NCBI GenBank assembly: GCA_003222085.1
Contig: QHUK01000007.1
Coordinates: 1 to 64,000, forward strand
Reading direction: 5' to 3'
DNA length: 64,000 nucleotides
From: Gemmatimonadota bacterium
GTDB lineage: Bacteria > Gemmatimonadota > Gemmatimonadetes > Gemmatimonadales > GWC2-71-9
In this document: piece by piece, positions 23,411 through 31,316 of the stretch
How the letters are laid out: the number at the start of each line of letters is the position of its first letter
How positions within the stretch are numbered: position 1 is the first letter of the stretch
Translations under genes and position numbers: made by a program
The notes under the pieces: generated by a model
The model's database searches: none
Told to the model about the DNA's origin: nothing
The model's input: only the letters and a program-made list of their open reading frames with translations

Positions 23411-26160
23411 GCGGCCCCTTTGCAGCCGAGTGCGACGCGCCGACCGGCGGCACTGTCTGCGCGCGCGCGGTAAGGTGGGTCCCCGCCGGACCAGAGCCGC
23501 ACCACGGTCGCGTAGGCCCGACAGGCCTGCTCGCGTCGCTGTCCCGTCCGCTCCAGCAACTCCCCCAGTCGCCACTGCGCGAATGCAGTAAATGCCCAGT
23601 CAACCTCAGCAGGTTGTGGATCGCCACTCGGGTAACCGTGCAGATCGGAGTTCTCGTGCCAGATGAGGTCGGCGATCGCGCGCCCTGGGTGTGTTCCCGC
23701 TTCGTTCCACGACGCGCGCGTCAGGTGCAGCACGACCCGCCAGAACGGATCTTCGATGTCTTGGGCCGGAATTCCCCTTAGGGGATTGGTGGCCGCGAGG
23801 GCCGAATCAACCGCCCCTCCGGCAGCCACCTCCTCGGCCCACAGCAACGTCCCCAGCGGCCCCGGCCGTAGGGTGGACGGCCCGCGGCGACGTGGCGGCT
23901 CGGCGCGCCCCCGCACCCGCTCGACCGTCGCGAGCATCCATGCGGCGCGCCGTTGCCACTCCGGTCGCCCGCCGGCGGCGTCGGCCGCGCCGGCGAGGGT
24001 GGGGAGCGCGTCGGCCCAGCGGGCGGCCGCCCGGGCGGAGTCGACGTCTGCCAGCAGCAGAACGCCGGCCAGCTCACCGACGAAAACCTCCAGCTCCGGA
24101 AAGCGGTAGGCCAGTTGGTGTGCGAGCGCCATGGCGGTATCGGGCCGCCCCATCCCTATGAGCGCCAAGACTCGGGCGAGACCGGCCGAGCGCGCGAAGC
24201 CGGGCTCAGGCAGGAGTTGCTCCGCGAACGCCGACTCGCCTTGCGGAGATCCGAATCCGGCGAGGTACCGGGCGCCGGCGTCGAGATCCTTGATACCGGC
24301 CGCGCGCGCCATCCGGGCCAGGTCGCGCGTCCGCCGCGTCGCGTCGGCCGGCGGCAAAAACCGCCATGCGTAGGCCAGCTCCACAATGGCCAGGGTTGCA
24401 AAGGAGGGATCCTTCGGATCGACGAGAGGCCCCACCCGCGCAAGGGCCGCGGTGGCGCCGATCGAATCGCCTTCAGCGACGTCGAGCCACGCTACGTGCT
24501 CCAGTGCCGGCGCGAAGTCCGCTTGGCTTTTGAGCACATCCTGAAACGATTGCATCGCCTCGCGCCGTGAGCGTCCGACGAGCGGTCCGCGATGGAACAA
24601 CTCGTCGGCCCGCCGGAATTGGCCGAACAGAAAGTCCTTCGTGCCCTTCGCCAACGCATCCAGGGAGTCCAGCCGCGCCGCGAGAGGCAACACCTGCGCC
24701 CGAATCAGTCTCTGGTAGCGGTCCGGAAACTCTGTGAGGTGAGCGAAATAGTGCGTGCTGTCCGCGGGGTCGCCCTCGAGGTTGAACCAGCGGCCGACCT
24801 CCGCATGCCGCCAATAGCACAGCCAGCAAGTCGAGTCGAGAGCCGCGGCTTCGGCGTAACCCGCCCGAGCCTCCCCCCAGCGTCCGCGCGCGAAGGCGCC
24901 CTCCGCACGTTGGAAGGCGGCCCGCCCCAGAGCGTTCTTGGGCAACACGCCACGAGGTAACGAGCGGTCCAGCGAGTCGCGCGACCGGAGCTGCGCCCCG
25001 AAGACCCGATCGGCCAGGCTCTCCGCGAGGAAGCGCCACTCGGCCCGCGGTCCCACGATCTCGATGGTATCGACGCCCGGCCCGCGAAGCCGGACGCGCA
25101 ACCGGCCTTCGTCATTCGCCGTGGCCACGTCAATGCGGGAGCCGGCCCGCAACCACCGGCCGAGTCCCGAGACACAGCGGGCGGACAGGTCGGGGTAGCG
25201 ATCCAGGTTCCGCGCCAATGCGCACGCGACTGAATCACCCCACGCCCCCGCCACGTCCGCGGCAGGGAGGACTGCTTCGACACGAAAACGCATGGTGGAG
25301 GAAACAGGTGTCAATACATGGATCCACAACCCCACAACCGTGCCCCCGATCGCCAGGCCGATCGCATTCCGTCGGTATTGCCAGACGCGGGTACCCCAGA
25401 GGGAGCGTCGGAACACCGTCGCATGCGGCCAGCGGTCGTCCGGATTCAACTCCAACGCCCGGCGTAATACGCGGGCGATGTTGAGCGGCACTCCCGTCCA
25501 GTCTCCCTTCGCGGGCACGCACTTTTCCCACCGGCGGCCTGTGAGCGCCTCGTAGATCACCATCCCGGCGGCATAGATGTCGCTGCGCTCGTCCGCGACG
25601 CCGGCGAACTGCTCCGGCGCCATGTACGCCGCCGTCCCCTGCAGTATCAGCGGATTCGTCTGCTCGCCGGCACTGAGGCGCCGCGCGATGCCGAAGTCCG
25701 TCAGCACCGCTCCGTCCTCGTCGAGGAAAACGTTCGCCGGCTTTATATCCCGATGGATGACACCTTTTCCATGGGCCTTGCCGAGTGCCGCCAGCAAGTC
25801 GCGCCCGAGTTTGCGCGCGGCGTCGACCGACAGACGCCCCTGTTTTTCGAGTTGCGTCTGAAGGGTGTCGCCCTCCAAGTAATCCATCACGTAGAAGTTC
25901 AGGCCGTCCCGTTCATCGACTTTGTGGACGGGAACGATGTTGGGGTGTCGCAGATTGGCGAGGATGCGAGCTTCGTCGACAAATTGCCGGGCGGCCTCGA
26001 CGGTCCACCGCTCGGGCCGCAGCACCTTGACGCCCACGAGACAATCGAGGGCCACGTCCCGCGCGAGGTAGACCGTCCCCATGCCGCCGCTTGCGAGCTC
26101 GCGCTCGAGCTCGTAGTCCGGCGCCAGGGCCGCACGCAGGCGCTCGAAGAAGGCCGTCAC
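23407..26160 (-). CDS. membrane-anchored Ser/Thr protein kinase (second module)
   Basis: This 917-aa protein has the kinase landmarks ASGGMGTVYLA, VGVKVLRPE, VIHRDIKPAN, LTDFGIARR and MAPEQFAG in the first 270 residues. A membrane segment (AIGLAIGGTVVGLWIHVL) follows near residue 290. The extracytoplasmic part of about 600 residues is helical and TPR-like. The kinase domain is followed by a DRWPHATVFRRSLWG juxtamembrane stretch. It is the first gene of a two-gene unit with a SARP/AAA regulator. The overall design equals the kinase at 17637, but the outer region is diverged, suggesting a different stimulus. Confidence 0.88.
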   Translation of the reverse strand: MTAFFERLRAALAPDYELERELASGGMGTVYLARDVALDCLVGVKVLRPERWTVEAARQFVDEARILANLRHPNIVPVHKVDERDGLNFYVMDYLEGDTLQTQLEKQGRLSVDAARKLGRDLLAALGKAHGKGVIHRDIKPANVFLDEDGAVLTDFGIARRLSAGEQTNPLILQGTAAYMAPEQFAGVADERSDIYAAGMVIYEALTGRRWEKCVPAKGDWTGVPLNIARVLRRALELNPDDRWPHATVFRRSLWGTRVWQYRRNAIGLAIGGTVVGLWIHVLTPVSSTMRFRVEAVLPAADVAGAWGDSVACALARNLDRYPDLSARCVSGLGRWLRAGSRIDVATANDEGRLRVRLRGPGVDTIEIVGPRAEWRFLAESLADRVFGAQLRSRDSLDRSLPRGVLPKNALGRAAFQRAEGAFARGRWGEARAGYAEAAALDSTCWLCYWRHAEVGRWFNLEGDPADSTHYFAHLTEFPDRYQRLIRAQVLPLAARLDSLDALAKGTKDFLFGQFRRADELFHRGPLVGRSRREAMQSFQDVLKSQADFAPALEHVAWLDVAEGDSIGATAALARVGPLVDPKDPSFATLAIVELAYAWRFLPPADATRRTRDLARMARAAGIKDLDAGARYLAGFGSPQGESAFAEQLLPEPGFARSAGLARVLALIGMGRPDTAMALAHQLAYRFPELEVFVGELAGVLLLADVDSARAAARWADALPTLAGAADAAGGRPEWQRRAAWMLATVERVRGRAEPPRRRGPSTLRPGPLGTLLWAEEVAAGGAVDSALAATNPLRGIPAQDIEDPFWRVVLHLTRASWNEAGTHPGRAIADLIWHENSDLHGYPSGDPQPAEVDWAFTAFAQWRLGELLERTGQRREQACRAYATVVRLWSGGDPPYRARADSAAGRRVALGCKGAA

Positions 26161-26201
26161 AGAAACCTCGACCGGAGAACATCCCGGCCGCCGTCCCGAA
26201 A

Positions 26202-26235
26202 GTCAAACGGCCCCGCCCAGGCGGGGCCGTTTGAC
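26202..26235 (-). terminator. perfect 16-bp hairpin, probable rho-independent terminator
   Basis: GTCAAACGGCCCCGCC and its exact complement are separated by CA. Read leftward it follows the cupredoxin lipoprotein gene and is followed by TTTCGGG, so it fits termination of that gene before the kinase gene starts at 26160. The T-tract is short. Confidence 0.7.
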
Positions 26236-26254
26236 GCAGCACGTGCGTCGCCGG

Positions 26255-26737
26255 TTACTGGACCGTGATCGCGATCTTCATGCCCAGCGCGACGTGCGGC
26301 AGGCAGTAGCCTTTGTAGACGCCGGCCGGCGCGCCGGTAAACGAGACGTCGTACTTTTCGTTCGGCTGAGTCAGGAACGGGCCCGTGAGGTCGCCCATCG
26401 GATTCGGCATCCCCTTCTTCAGGGCGTCCGCCCCGCCCTTCGGGATCGAATCGGCGTAGAAGGCGATGTCGTGCGGACCGCCGGACACATTGATGAACCG
26501 CACCGTCGTGCCGGGCTTGATCGAGAGCTTGGCGGGCTCGAACGCCGCGGCGGTCGTGCCGTTGCCGGTCATCTTCACTTCGACCACCGCGCCAGCGGGC
26601 TCGGCGGCGGGCGCACTCGCCGCCACACCGGCCGGCGCTGGAGTGGCCGCTTCGGCTTGGGACGCTGCCGACTTCTTGTCGCCGCCGCAGGCAACGATCG
26701 CGAACGCGACGAGCGAGATGAACAGGGTGAAGCGCAT
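26255..26737 (-). CDS. cupredoxin (plastocyanin/azurin-like) lipoprotein
   Basis: This 160-aa precursor has a lipobox (AFAIVAC-GG), an Ala/Pro-rich linker to about residue 45, and a cupredoxin domain. Type 1 copper ligands are present: His in SGGPHDIAFY, Cys in YKGYCLPH, the following His, and Met in ALGMKI. It should be a lipid-anchored periplasmic electron carrier. GGAGGGAGTC upstream of the ATG is a strong ribosome binding site. A strong hairpin follows the gene. A second cupredoxin lipoprotein is at 32236. Confidence 0.88.
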   Translation of the reverse strand: MRFTLFISLVAFAIVACGGDKKSAASQAEAATPAPAGVAASAPAAEPAGAVVEVKMTGNGTTAAAFEPAKLSIKPGTTVRFINVSGGPHDIAFYADSIPKGGADALKKGMPNPMGDLTGPFLTQPNEKYDVSFTGAPAGVYKGYCLPHVALGMKIAITVQ

Positions 26738-26867
26738 TGCTGACTCCCTCCGGGACGAATGACGAGAAGCGCTTGTGAACGCGTTCACAATATATCCGCG
26801 CTCCCTCAAAACGGGAGCCCTGCATACGCGTTGACCGTTGCATTTTCGCACCACCCCGACGACACTG

Positions 26868-28025
26868 ATGCGCATGCCGGAGGCGTCTGTACCGCTCATC
26901 CCCGCCGCCGATCTCGCGCATCGGCTGGATCAGGGCGAACGCGTGCAGCTGCTCGACGTCCGCTCAGCGGAGCGGGTCGCGCAGGGGCGCGTCACCCTCG
27001 GCGCGACACTCGATTTCCGCGCCCTCGCCGCATCGCAGTTGTACGAGCTCGCGACGCTCGCGCCGCTGCGGCTCGACCCCGCGGCCCCGGTGGCGGTGAT
27101 CTGCGGGCACGGCAACTCGAGCGCCGGAGCCACCCGCTTCCTGCGCGAGCGGGGATTCGAGGCCTACTCCGTGGCGGGCGGGATGGCGGCGTGGGAAACA
27201 GTCTACCTCCCGCGCCGCCTCTCTCCGACCCCCGCGCTGGAGCACGTGATCCAGGTCGATCGCGTAGGTAAGGGTGCGCTGTCCTACGTGCTCGTGAGCG
27301 ACGGGGACGCCGTGGTCGTGGACCCGGGCCGCCACCTGCAGCCGTACGAGGCGCTGCTCGAGGAGCTCGGCGCCACGGCGGCGGCGGTCATCGACACGCA
27401 CATGCACGCCGACTACTTGAGCGGTGCCCGCGCCGCGGCTGCCCGCTGGCAGGTCCCATACTTCGTGCACCCCGAGGACGCACGTTCGCCGTACGACGGC
27501 GCCGAAGGCCGATTCGCCCACCAGCCGCTCACCGAGGGCGACACGATCGCGTTCGGGCGCGCGACGCTCGTCGCCGCTCACGTCCCGGGACACACCCTGG
27601 GCAGTACCGCCCTGGTGCTCGGCGACGCGCTGGCGCTGACCGGCGATTTTCTGTTCGTGCGGTCGGTGGGGCGCCCCGATCTGGGCGGCCAACGGCACGC
27701 CTGGACGGCGCAGCTGTGGGACAGCCTGGAGCGGGTGCGACGCGAGTGGCCGGGGGACCTGCTCGTTCTACCGGCGCATTATGCGAGCGAGGGTGAGCGG
27801 CGCGCAGACCGGAGCGTCGCCGCACGGTTCGACGTGATCGCGGCGACGAACGAGGCGGTGATGCTCCCGGATCGTACCGCCTTTCTCACCTGGGTGACCG
27901 ATCGCAGCACGCAGCCACCCGACAGCTACCGGACGATCAAGCTGGCGAACCTGGGGCTCGTCGATGTCTCCGACGCCGACGCGGAGATCCTGGAATTCGG
28001 ACCGAACGCGTGCGCGGTGACATGA
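26868..28025 (+). CDS. rhodanese-metallo-beta-lactamase fusion, persulfide dioxygenase-like
   Basis: The 385-aa protein has an N-terminal rhodanese domain (about residues 10-110, active Cys in VICGHGNSSAG) and a C-terminal metallo-beta-lactamase domain. The metal motif is THMHADYLSG, with HVPGHTLGSTA, LTGDFLFV, GRPDLGG and LPAHYASEG after it. This resembles ETHE1/CstB-type persulfide dioxygenases, which oxidise glutathione or low-molecular-weight persulfides. The last His of the HxHxDH motif is Tyr, acceptable in a one-metal ETHE1 site. ATG at 26868 or 26874 are both possible. It probably acts in sulfide detoxification. Confidence 0.8.
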   Translation: MRMPEASVPLIPAADLAHRLDQGERVQLLDVRSAERVAQGRVTLGATLDFRALAASQLYELATLAPLRLDPAAPVAVICGHGNSSAGATRFLRERGFEAYSVAGGMAAWETVYLPRRLSPTPALEHVIQVDRVGKGALSYVLVSDGDAVVVDPGRHLQPYEALLEELGATAAAVIDTHMHADYLSGARAAAARWQVPYFVHPEDARSPYDGAEGRFAHQPLTEGDTIAFGRATLVAAHVPGHTLGSTALVLGDALALTGDFLFVRSVGRPDLGGQRHAWTAQLWDSLERVRREWPGDLLVLPAHYASEGERRADRSVAARFDVIAATNEAVMLPDRTAFLTWVTDRSTQPPDSYRTIKLANLGLVDVSDADAEILEFGPNACAVT

Positions 28026-28061
28026 GACGGTAGAGGGCTCTACATCTTCTACCGTCGTCTC
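28024..28061. terminator. imperfect hairpin between convergent genes
   Basis: GAGACGGTAGA (28024-28034) can pair with TCTACCGTCGTCTC (28048-28061) with a small bulge. It covers the gap between the rhodanese-MBL gene and the convergent cupin gene, so it could terminate both. Confidence 0.5.
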
Positions 28062-28395
28062 ACGCTATCGGCGCCTGCAGCACCACGTAGACCCAGTCTG
28101 TTCCTCCCAGCGTATGCATCCCATACGGCACGCCCGCGGGAATGTGCACCAGATCGTTCGCCGAGACTTCGATCCGATCGCCGTCGAGGACCATCACTCC
28201 ACGGCCCGCGATCGTAAAGATCAGAATCCCCGAGTCGTCCTCCGTCGAGATAGGCACGGCCGCTCCCGGCTCCATGACCGTGTGCTCGAAGCTGAGGCCG
28301 TGCAGCATCCCCGGAAGATTGAGAACGGTGTGGCGACGCAGCTGGTCTGCGGTGCTGGGTAACTTCGCGAGGCGGCGGTACGTGTAGCGCGGCAC
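28060..28395 (-). CDS. small cupin-domain protein
   Basis: This 111-aa single-domain cupin has GLSFEHTVMEPGAAVP (motif 1 region) and DLVHIPAGVPYGMHTLG (motif 2 with His). The usual three motif 1 histidines are not all seen, so metal binding may be reduced. GTG at 28395 preceded by GGGGA is the likely start. Such small cupins serve as isomerases, sensors or storage of small ligands. No partner gene is apparent. Confidence 0.7.
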   Translation of the reverse strand: MPRYTYRRLAKLPSTADQLRRHTVLNLPGMLHGLSFEHTVMEPGAAVPISTEDDSGILIFTIAGRGVMVLDGDRIEVSANDLVHIPAGVPYGMHTLGGTDWVYVVLQAPIA

Positions 28396-28488
28396 GATTC
28401 CCCATCCAGTAGGGCGCGGCAGCCTTACGCGGAGGGCGCTGCGGCGCCCCCAAAATGGGCACGCCGGGCCACCTGTGCAAGCCATTGG

Positions 28489-28510
28489 GCGCCAAGCGTC
28501 TCTCTTGGCG
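28489..28510. repeat. short inverted repeat GCGCCAAG/CTTGGCG before the vWA gene
   Basis: CGCCAAG (28490-28496) pairs with CTTGGCG (28504-28510). The right arm extended by TCT equals the right arm of the larger inverted repeat at 46.6 kb. It lies 21 bp before the ATG of the VIT/vWA gene, so it could also affect translation initiation there. Confidence 0.5.
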
Positions 28511-28531
28511 TCTCTCACAGGAACCATTGCC

Positions 28532-30706
28532 ATGTCGCCCGCACGTCGCCTCTTCGCCGTCGCCTGCGCCGTCGTTCTGCCGATTGCCCCCGCCGCGGCG
28601 CAGGGCTGGATCGAGCACCCGCGCGGCGCGATCGAAAAGGTGCGCAGCGTCGTGCAGGTCACCGTCACCGGACGCGTCGCGCGCGTCACAGTGGAAGAGT
28701 GGTTCCGCAACGTGGGCGCACTGCTCGACGAGGGCAGTTATCTGTATCCGCTCCCCGGTGAAGCGGTGTTCAGCGATTTCTCCCTCTGGCAGGGAGACCG
28801 CGAGCTCAAGGGCGAGCCGATGGACGCCGCGCAGGCGCGCGCGATCTACGAGGAGATCGTGCGTCGCAAGCGCGATCCCGCCCTGATCGAGCTGGCGGGA
28901 CACGGTCTCTTGCGGGCGCGGGTGTTCCCCATCGGTCCCGGCGAGACGCGCAAGATCACGCTGCGCTACACCCAGATGCTCGATCGGGTGGGCGACGCGT
29001 GGCGGTTCCGGTACACCGCCGGTACGGGGGCCGGCGCGGCCACGTCTTCGAGCTTCCGAATGCAGGTGGACAGCGGCGCGTGGTTCGGCGAACCGTATTC
29101 GCCGACGCACCGCCTCAGCGCGAGCCGCAGAGACGACCGCATCGAGCTCACGCTCGCCGATTCGAGCACTCGCGGGGACCTCGAGCTGTTCCTGCCGCTC
29201 GCCCGCATCCTGGTCGGAATGTCGCTGGTCGCGAGCCAGCCGGTCGGGGAGGACGGGTTCTTCATGCTGCTGCTCGCGCCGGGGCGCGTCGAGGCGCCAT
29301 CCATGCACCGCGATCTCGTCGCCGTACTCGACGTATCGGGCTCAATGTCGGGCGACAAGCTCGACCAGGCGAAGGCGGCCCTGGTGCAGCTGCTCGGCAC
29401 CCTCCGCTCGGGCGACCGGTTCCGCGTCGTCACGTTCGGAGGCAGCGTCCGTCGGTACGCCGCCGGGTGGACGGCCGGGTCGGCTGACGCCGTGCGTGCC
29501 GCCCAGGATTGGGTGCGTCGCCTCGACACCGACGGCGGTACCAACATCGCCGGCGCGCTCGGAGAAGCGTTCGCCGAGCCGCCGGCCGAGGGCGGGTTGG
29601 GCGTGGTCGTCTTCCTGACGGACGGGATGGCGACCGTGGGCGAGACCGACCCTGAGCGCATCGCCGACCAGGCGGAGCGCAGCCGGGGGGTGTTCCGGGT
29701 CTTCGCCTTCGGGATCGGGTATGACGTGAACACGTACCTGCTCGACCGGCTGACGGAGCGGGCCCGCGGTGTCACGGAATACCTCCGGCCGGGCGGCGAC
29801 ATCGAGCAGGCGGTGGCGGCGCTCGCCTCCAAGGTCGCGTCCCCAGTCCTCACGGACCTGGCCGTGCGGGCCGACGGGGTTGAGCTCTACGACCTCCAGC
29901 CGCGCAGCCTGCCCGACCTGTTCGGGGGAGACGAGCTGGTGGTGTTCGGGCGCTATCGGGGAGCCGGGAGCCCGAAAGGAGTCCCTGACGGTCCCGGGGA
30001 GCGGGTGGTAACGGTGACCGGACGAAGAAGCGGGCGTGAGGAGCGCTTCTCGACGGGTGGGCGGTTCGGGAGTGAGCAACCCGGCACGGATTACATCCCG
30101 CAGCTGTGGGCCGCTCGCAAGGCGGGGGCGCTCTCGAGCGACATCCGGCTCCATGGAGCGAATCCGGAGATCGTAACCGAGCTGAAACGGCTCGCGTTGC
30201 GCTACGGCATTTTGACGGCGTATACGTCGTATCTGGTGCAGGAGCCGAGCGTCGCGGCGCGCGGGATCCCCCTGCCGGCTGCGATGCCGCGAGATCAGGC
30301 CGGCGTGGGCGCCGTGCAGCAATCGCAACGGGAGCGCAGGCTCGCGAACTCGTACAACCTCGACGCGGTCGTGGTGACCGCGGCCCCGCTGGCCGATTCG
30401 CTCGCGGCCGCGCCCGGCGACCGCGCCGGTCGCTCCCGACGCGTCGGTGGGAGACTATTCGTGTGGCGCGACAGCGCGTGGACCGACATCGCGCATGGCG
30501 ATTCGCTGCGCGTCGTGAGAGTCGCGGCCTTCAGCGATGCTTACTTCGCGCTGCTCCGCGCTCTACCCGAGCTGGCGCAGCCCGCCGCCCTCGAGCCTGC
30601 GGTCCTGGTGGCCGGACGCCGCGTGAGCATCAAGATTGAGGCCGGTGGCCAGACGACGTGGACGGACGGTGAGCTGGAGCGGCTCGTGAGAGAGTTTCGG
30701 GGATGA
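28532..30706 (+). CDS. secreted VIT-vWA domain protein
   Basis: This 724-aa protein has a signal peptide (RLFAVACAVVLPIAPAAAQ, cleavage near residue 24), a VIT domain (EHPRGAIEKVR to about 150, with DAAQARAIYEEIVRRKRDP), and a von Willebrand A domain with MIDAS motif DVSGSMSGDK and TDGMATVGETD. The C-terminal 130 residues contain LDAVVVTAAPLADSLAAAP, which reads like a TonB box and recurs in the anti-sigma factor encoded just downstream. VIT-vWA proteins bind other surface proteins or matrix. The sigma factor pair that follows suggests a signalling role in the envelope. Confidence 0.85.
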   Translation: MSPARRLFAVACAVVLPIAPAAAQGWIEHPRGAIEKVRSVVQVTVTGRVARVTVEEWFRNVGALLDEGSYLYPLPGEAVFSDFSLWQGDRELKGEPMDAAQARAIYEEIVRRKRDPALIELAGHGLLRARVFPIGPGETRKITLRYTQMLDRVGDAWRFRYTAGTGAGAATSSSFRMQVDSGAWFGEPYSPTHRLSASRRDDRIELTLADSSTRGDLELFLPLARILVGMSLVASQPVGEDGFFMLLLAPGRVEAPSMHRDLVAVLDVSGSMSGDKLDQAKAALVQLLGTLRSGDRFRVVTFGGSVRRYAAGWTAGSADAVRAAQDWVRRLDTDGGTNIAGALGEAFAEPPAEGGLGVVVFLTDGMATVGETDPERIADQAERSRGVFRVFAFGIGYDVNTYLLDRLTERARGVTEYLRPGGDIEQAVAALASKVASPVLTDLAVRADGVELYDLQPRSLPDLFGGDELVVFGRYRGAGSPKGVPDGPGERVVTVTGRRSGREERFSTGGRFGSEQPGTDYIPQLWAARKAGALSSDIRLHGANPEIVTELKRLALRYGILTAYTSYLVQEPSVAARGIPLPAAMPRDQAGVGAVQQSQRERRLANSYNLDAVVVTAAPLADSLAAAPGDRAGRSRRVGGRLFVWRDSAWTDIAHGDSLRVVRVAAFSDAYFALLRALPELAQPAALEPAVLVAGRRVSIKIEAGGQTTWTDGELERLVREFRG

Positions 30707-30710
30707 GCCC

Positions 30711-30805
30711 AACGCGAAAGTGGGAACGCGGAACGCGGAACAGCACGCGGACATCCGTGGAGCCAGACGTTGCTGTTCCGCGTTCCGCGCTCCGCGTTTC
30801 GCGTT
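30711..30805. repeat. 95-bp inverted-repeat element with heptamer arms
   Basis: Left arm 30711-30745 and right arm 30771-30805 are near-perfect reverse complements. The arms contain consecutive 7-bp units close to GCGGAAC. The spacer is about 25 bp. The same unit and layout recur at 57276-57376. The element fills almost the whole gap between the vWA gene and the sigma factor gene. Confidence 0.85.
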
Positions 30806-30812
30806 GACATCG

Positions 30813-31316
30813 ATGCCCCAGGACCTCGCCGAGGTGTACCGCACCACCTACCGCGCGCTCGTGCGGTTCCTGTACCGCAAAGTGTGGGATGCCGAGCGGG
30901 CGGAGGACTTGGCGCAGGAGGCCTTTGTCCGGGCGGTGGTCCACAAACCCGACAACGCGAGGGGGTGGCTGTTCATCGTGGCGGCGAACATGGCGCGGGA
31001 CGAGGCGCGGCGCGCGGCTCGGGAGCGGCGGCACCTCACGCTGCTCACGGCCGAGCCGCAGGAGAGCCGGTCGGCGACCGATGAAGCGTTGGACGTCGAG
31101 AGCGACCGGGCGCGCGTCCGGGCTGCGCTCGACGAGCTTTCGCCGCGCGACCGCGAGGTGCTGCTACTATGGGATGCGGGACTATCATACGAGGAGATCG
31201 CCGCGCAGACCGGACTGGCGCGCGGCGCGATCGGCACGACGCTCTCGCGGGCGCGCCGGCGGCTGGTGCAGGCTTACGAAGCCGGAAAGCCAGGTGAGCA
31301 TGTCGCACGTGGATGA
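30813..31316 (+). CDS. ECF-family RNA polymerase sigma factor
   Basis: The 167-aa protein has sigma region 2 (YRALVRFLYRKVWD, AEDLAQEAFVRA, WLFIVAANMARDEARR) and region 4 (LSPRDREVLLLWDAGLSYEEIA with GAIGTTLSRARRRL). No region 3 is present, as in ECF factors. Its end overlaps the start of the zinc-finger anti-sigma gene, the usual arrangement. The ATG at 30813 lies directly after the inverted-repeat element, so transcription must start within or before that element. Confidence 0.92.
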   Translation: MPQDLAEVYRTTYRALVRFLYRKVWDAERAEDLAQEAFVRAVVHKPDNARGWLFIVAANMARDEARRAARERRHLTLLTAEPQESRSATDEALDVESDRARVRAALDELSPRDREVLLLWDAGLSYEEIAAQTGLARGAIGTTLSRARRRLVQAYEAGKPGEHVARG

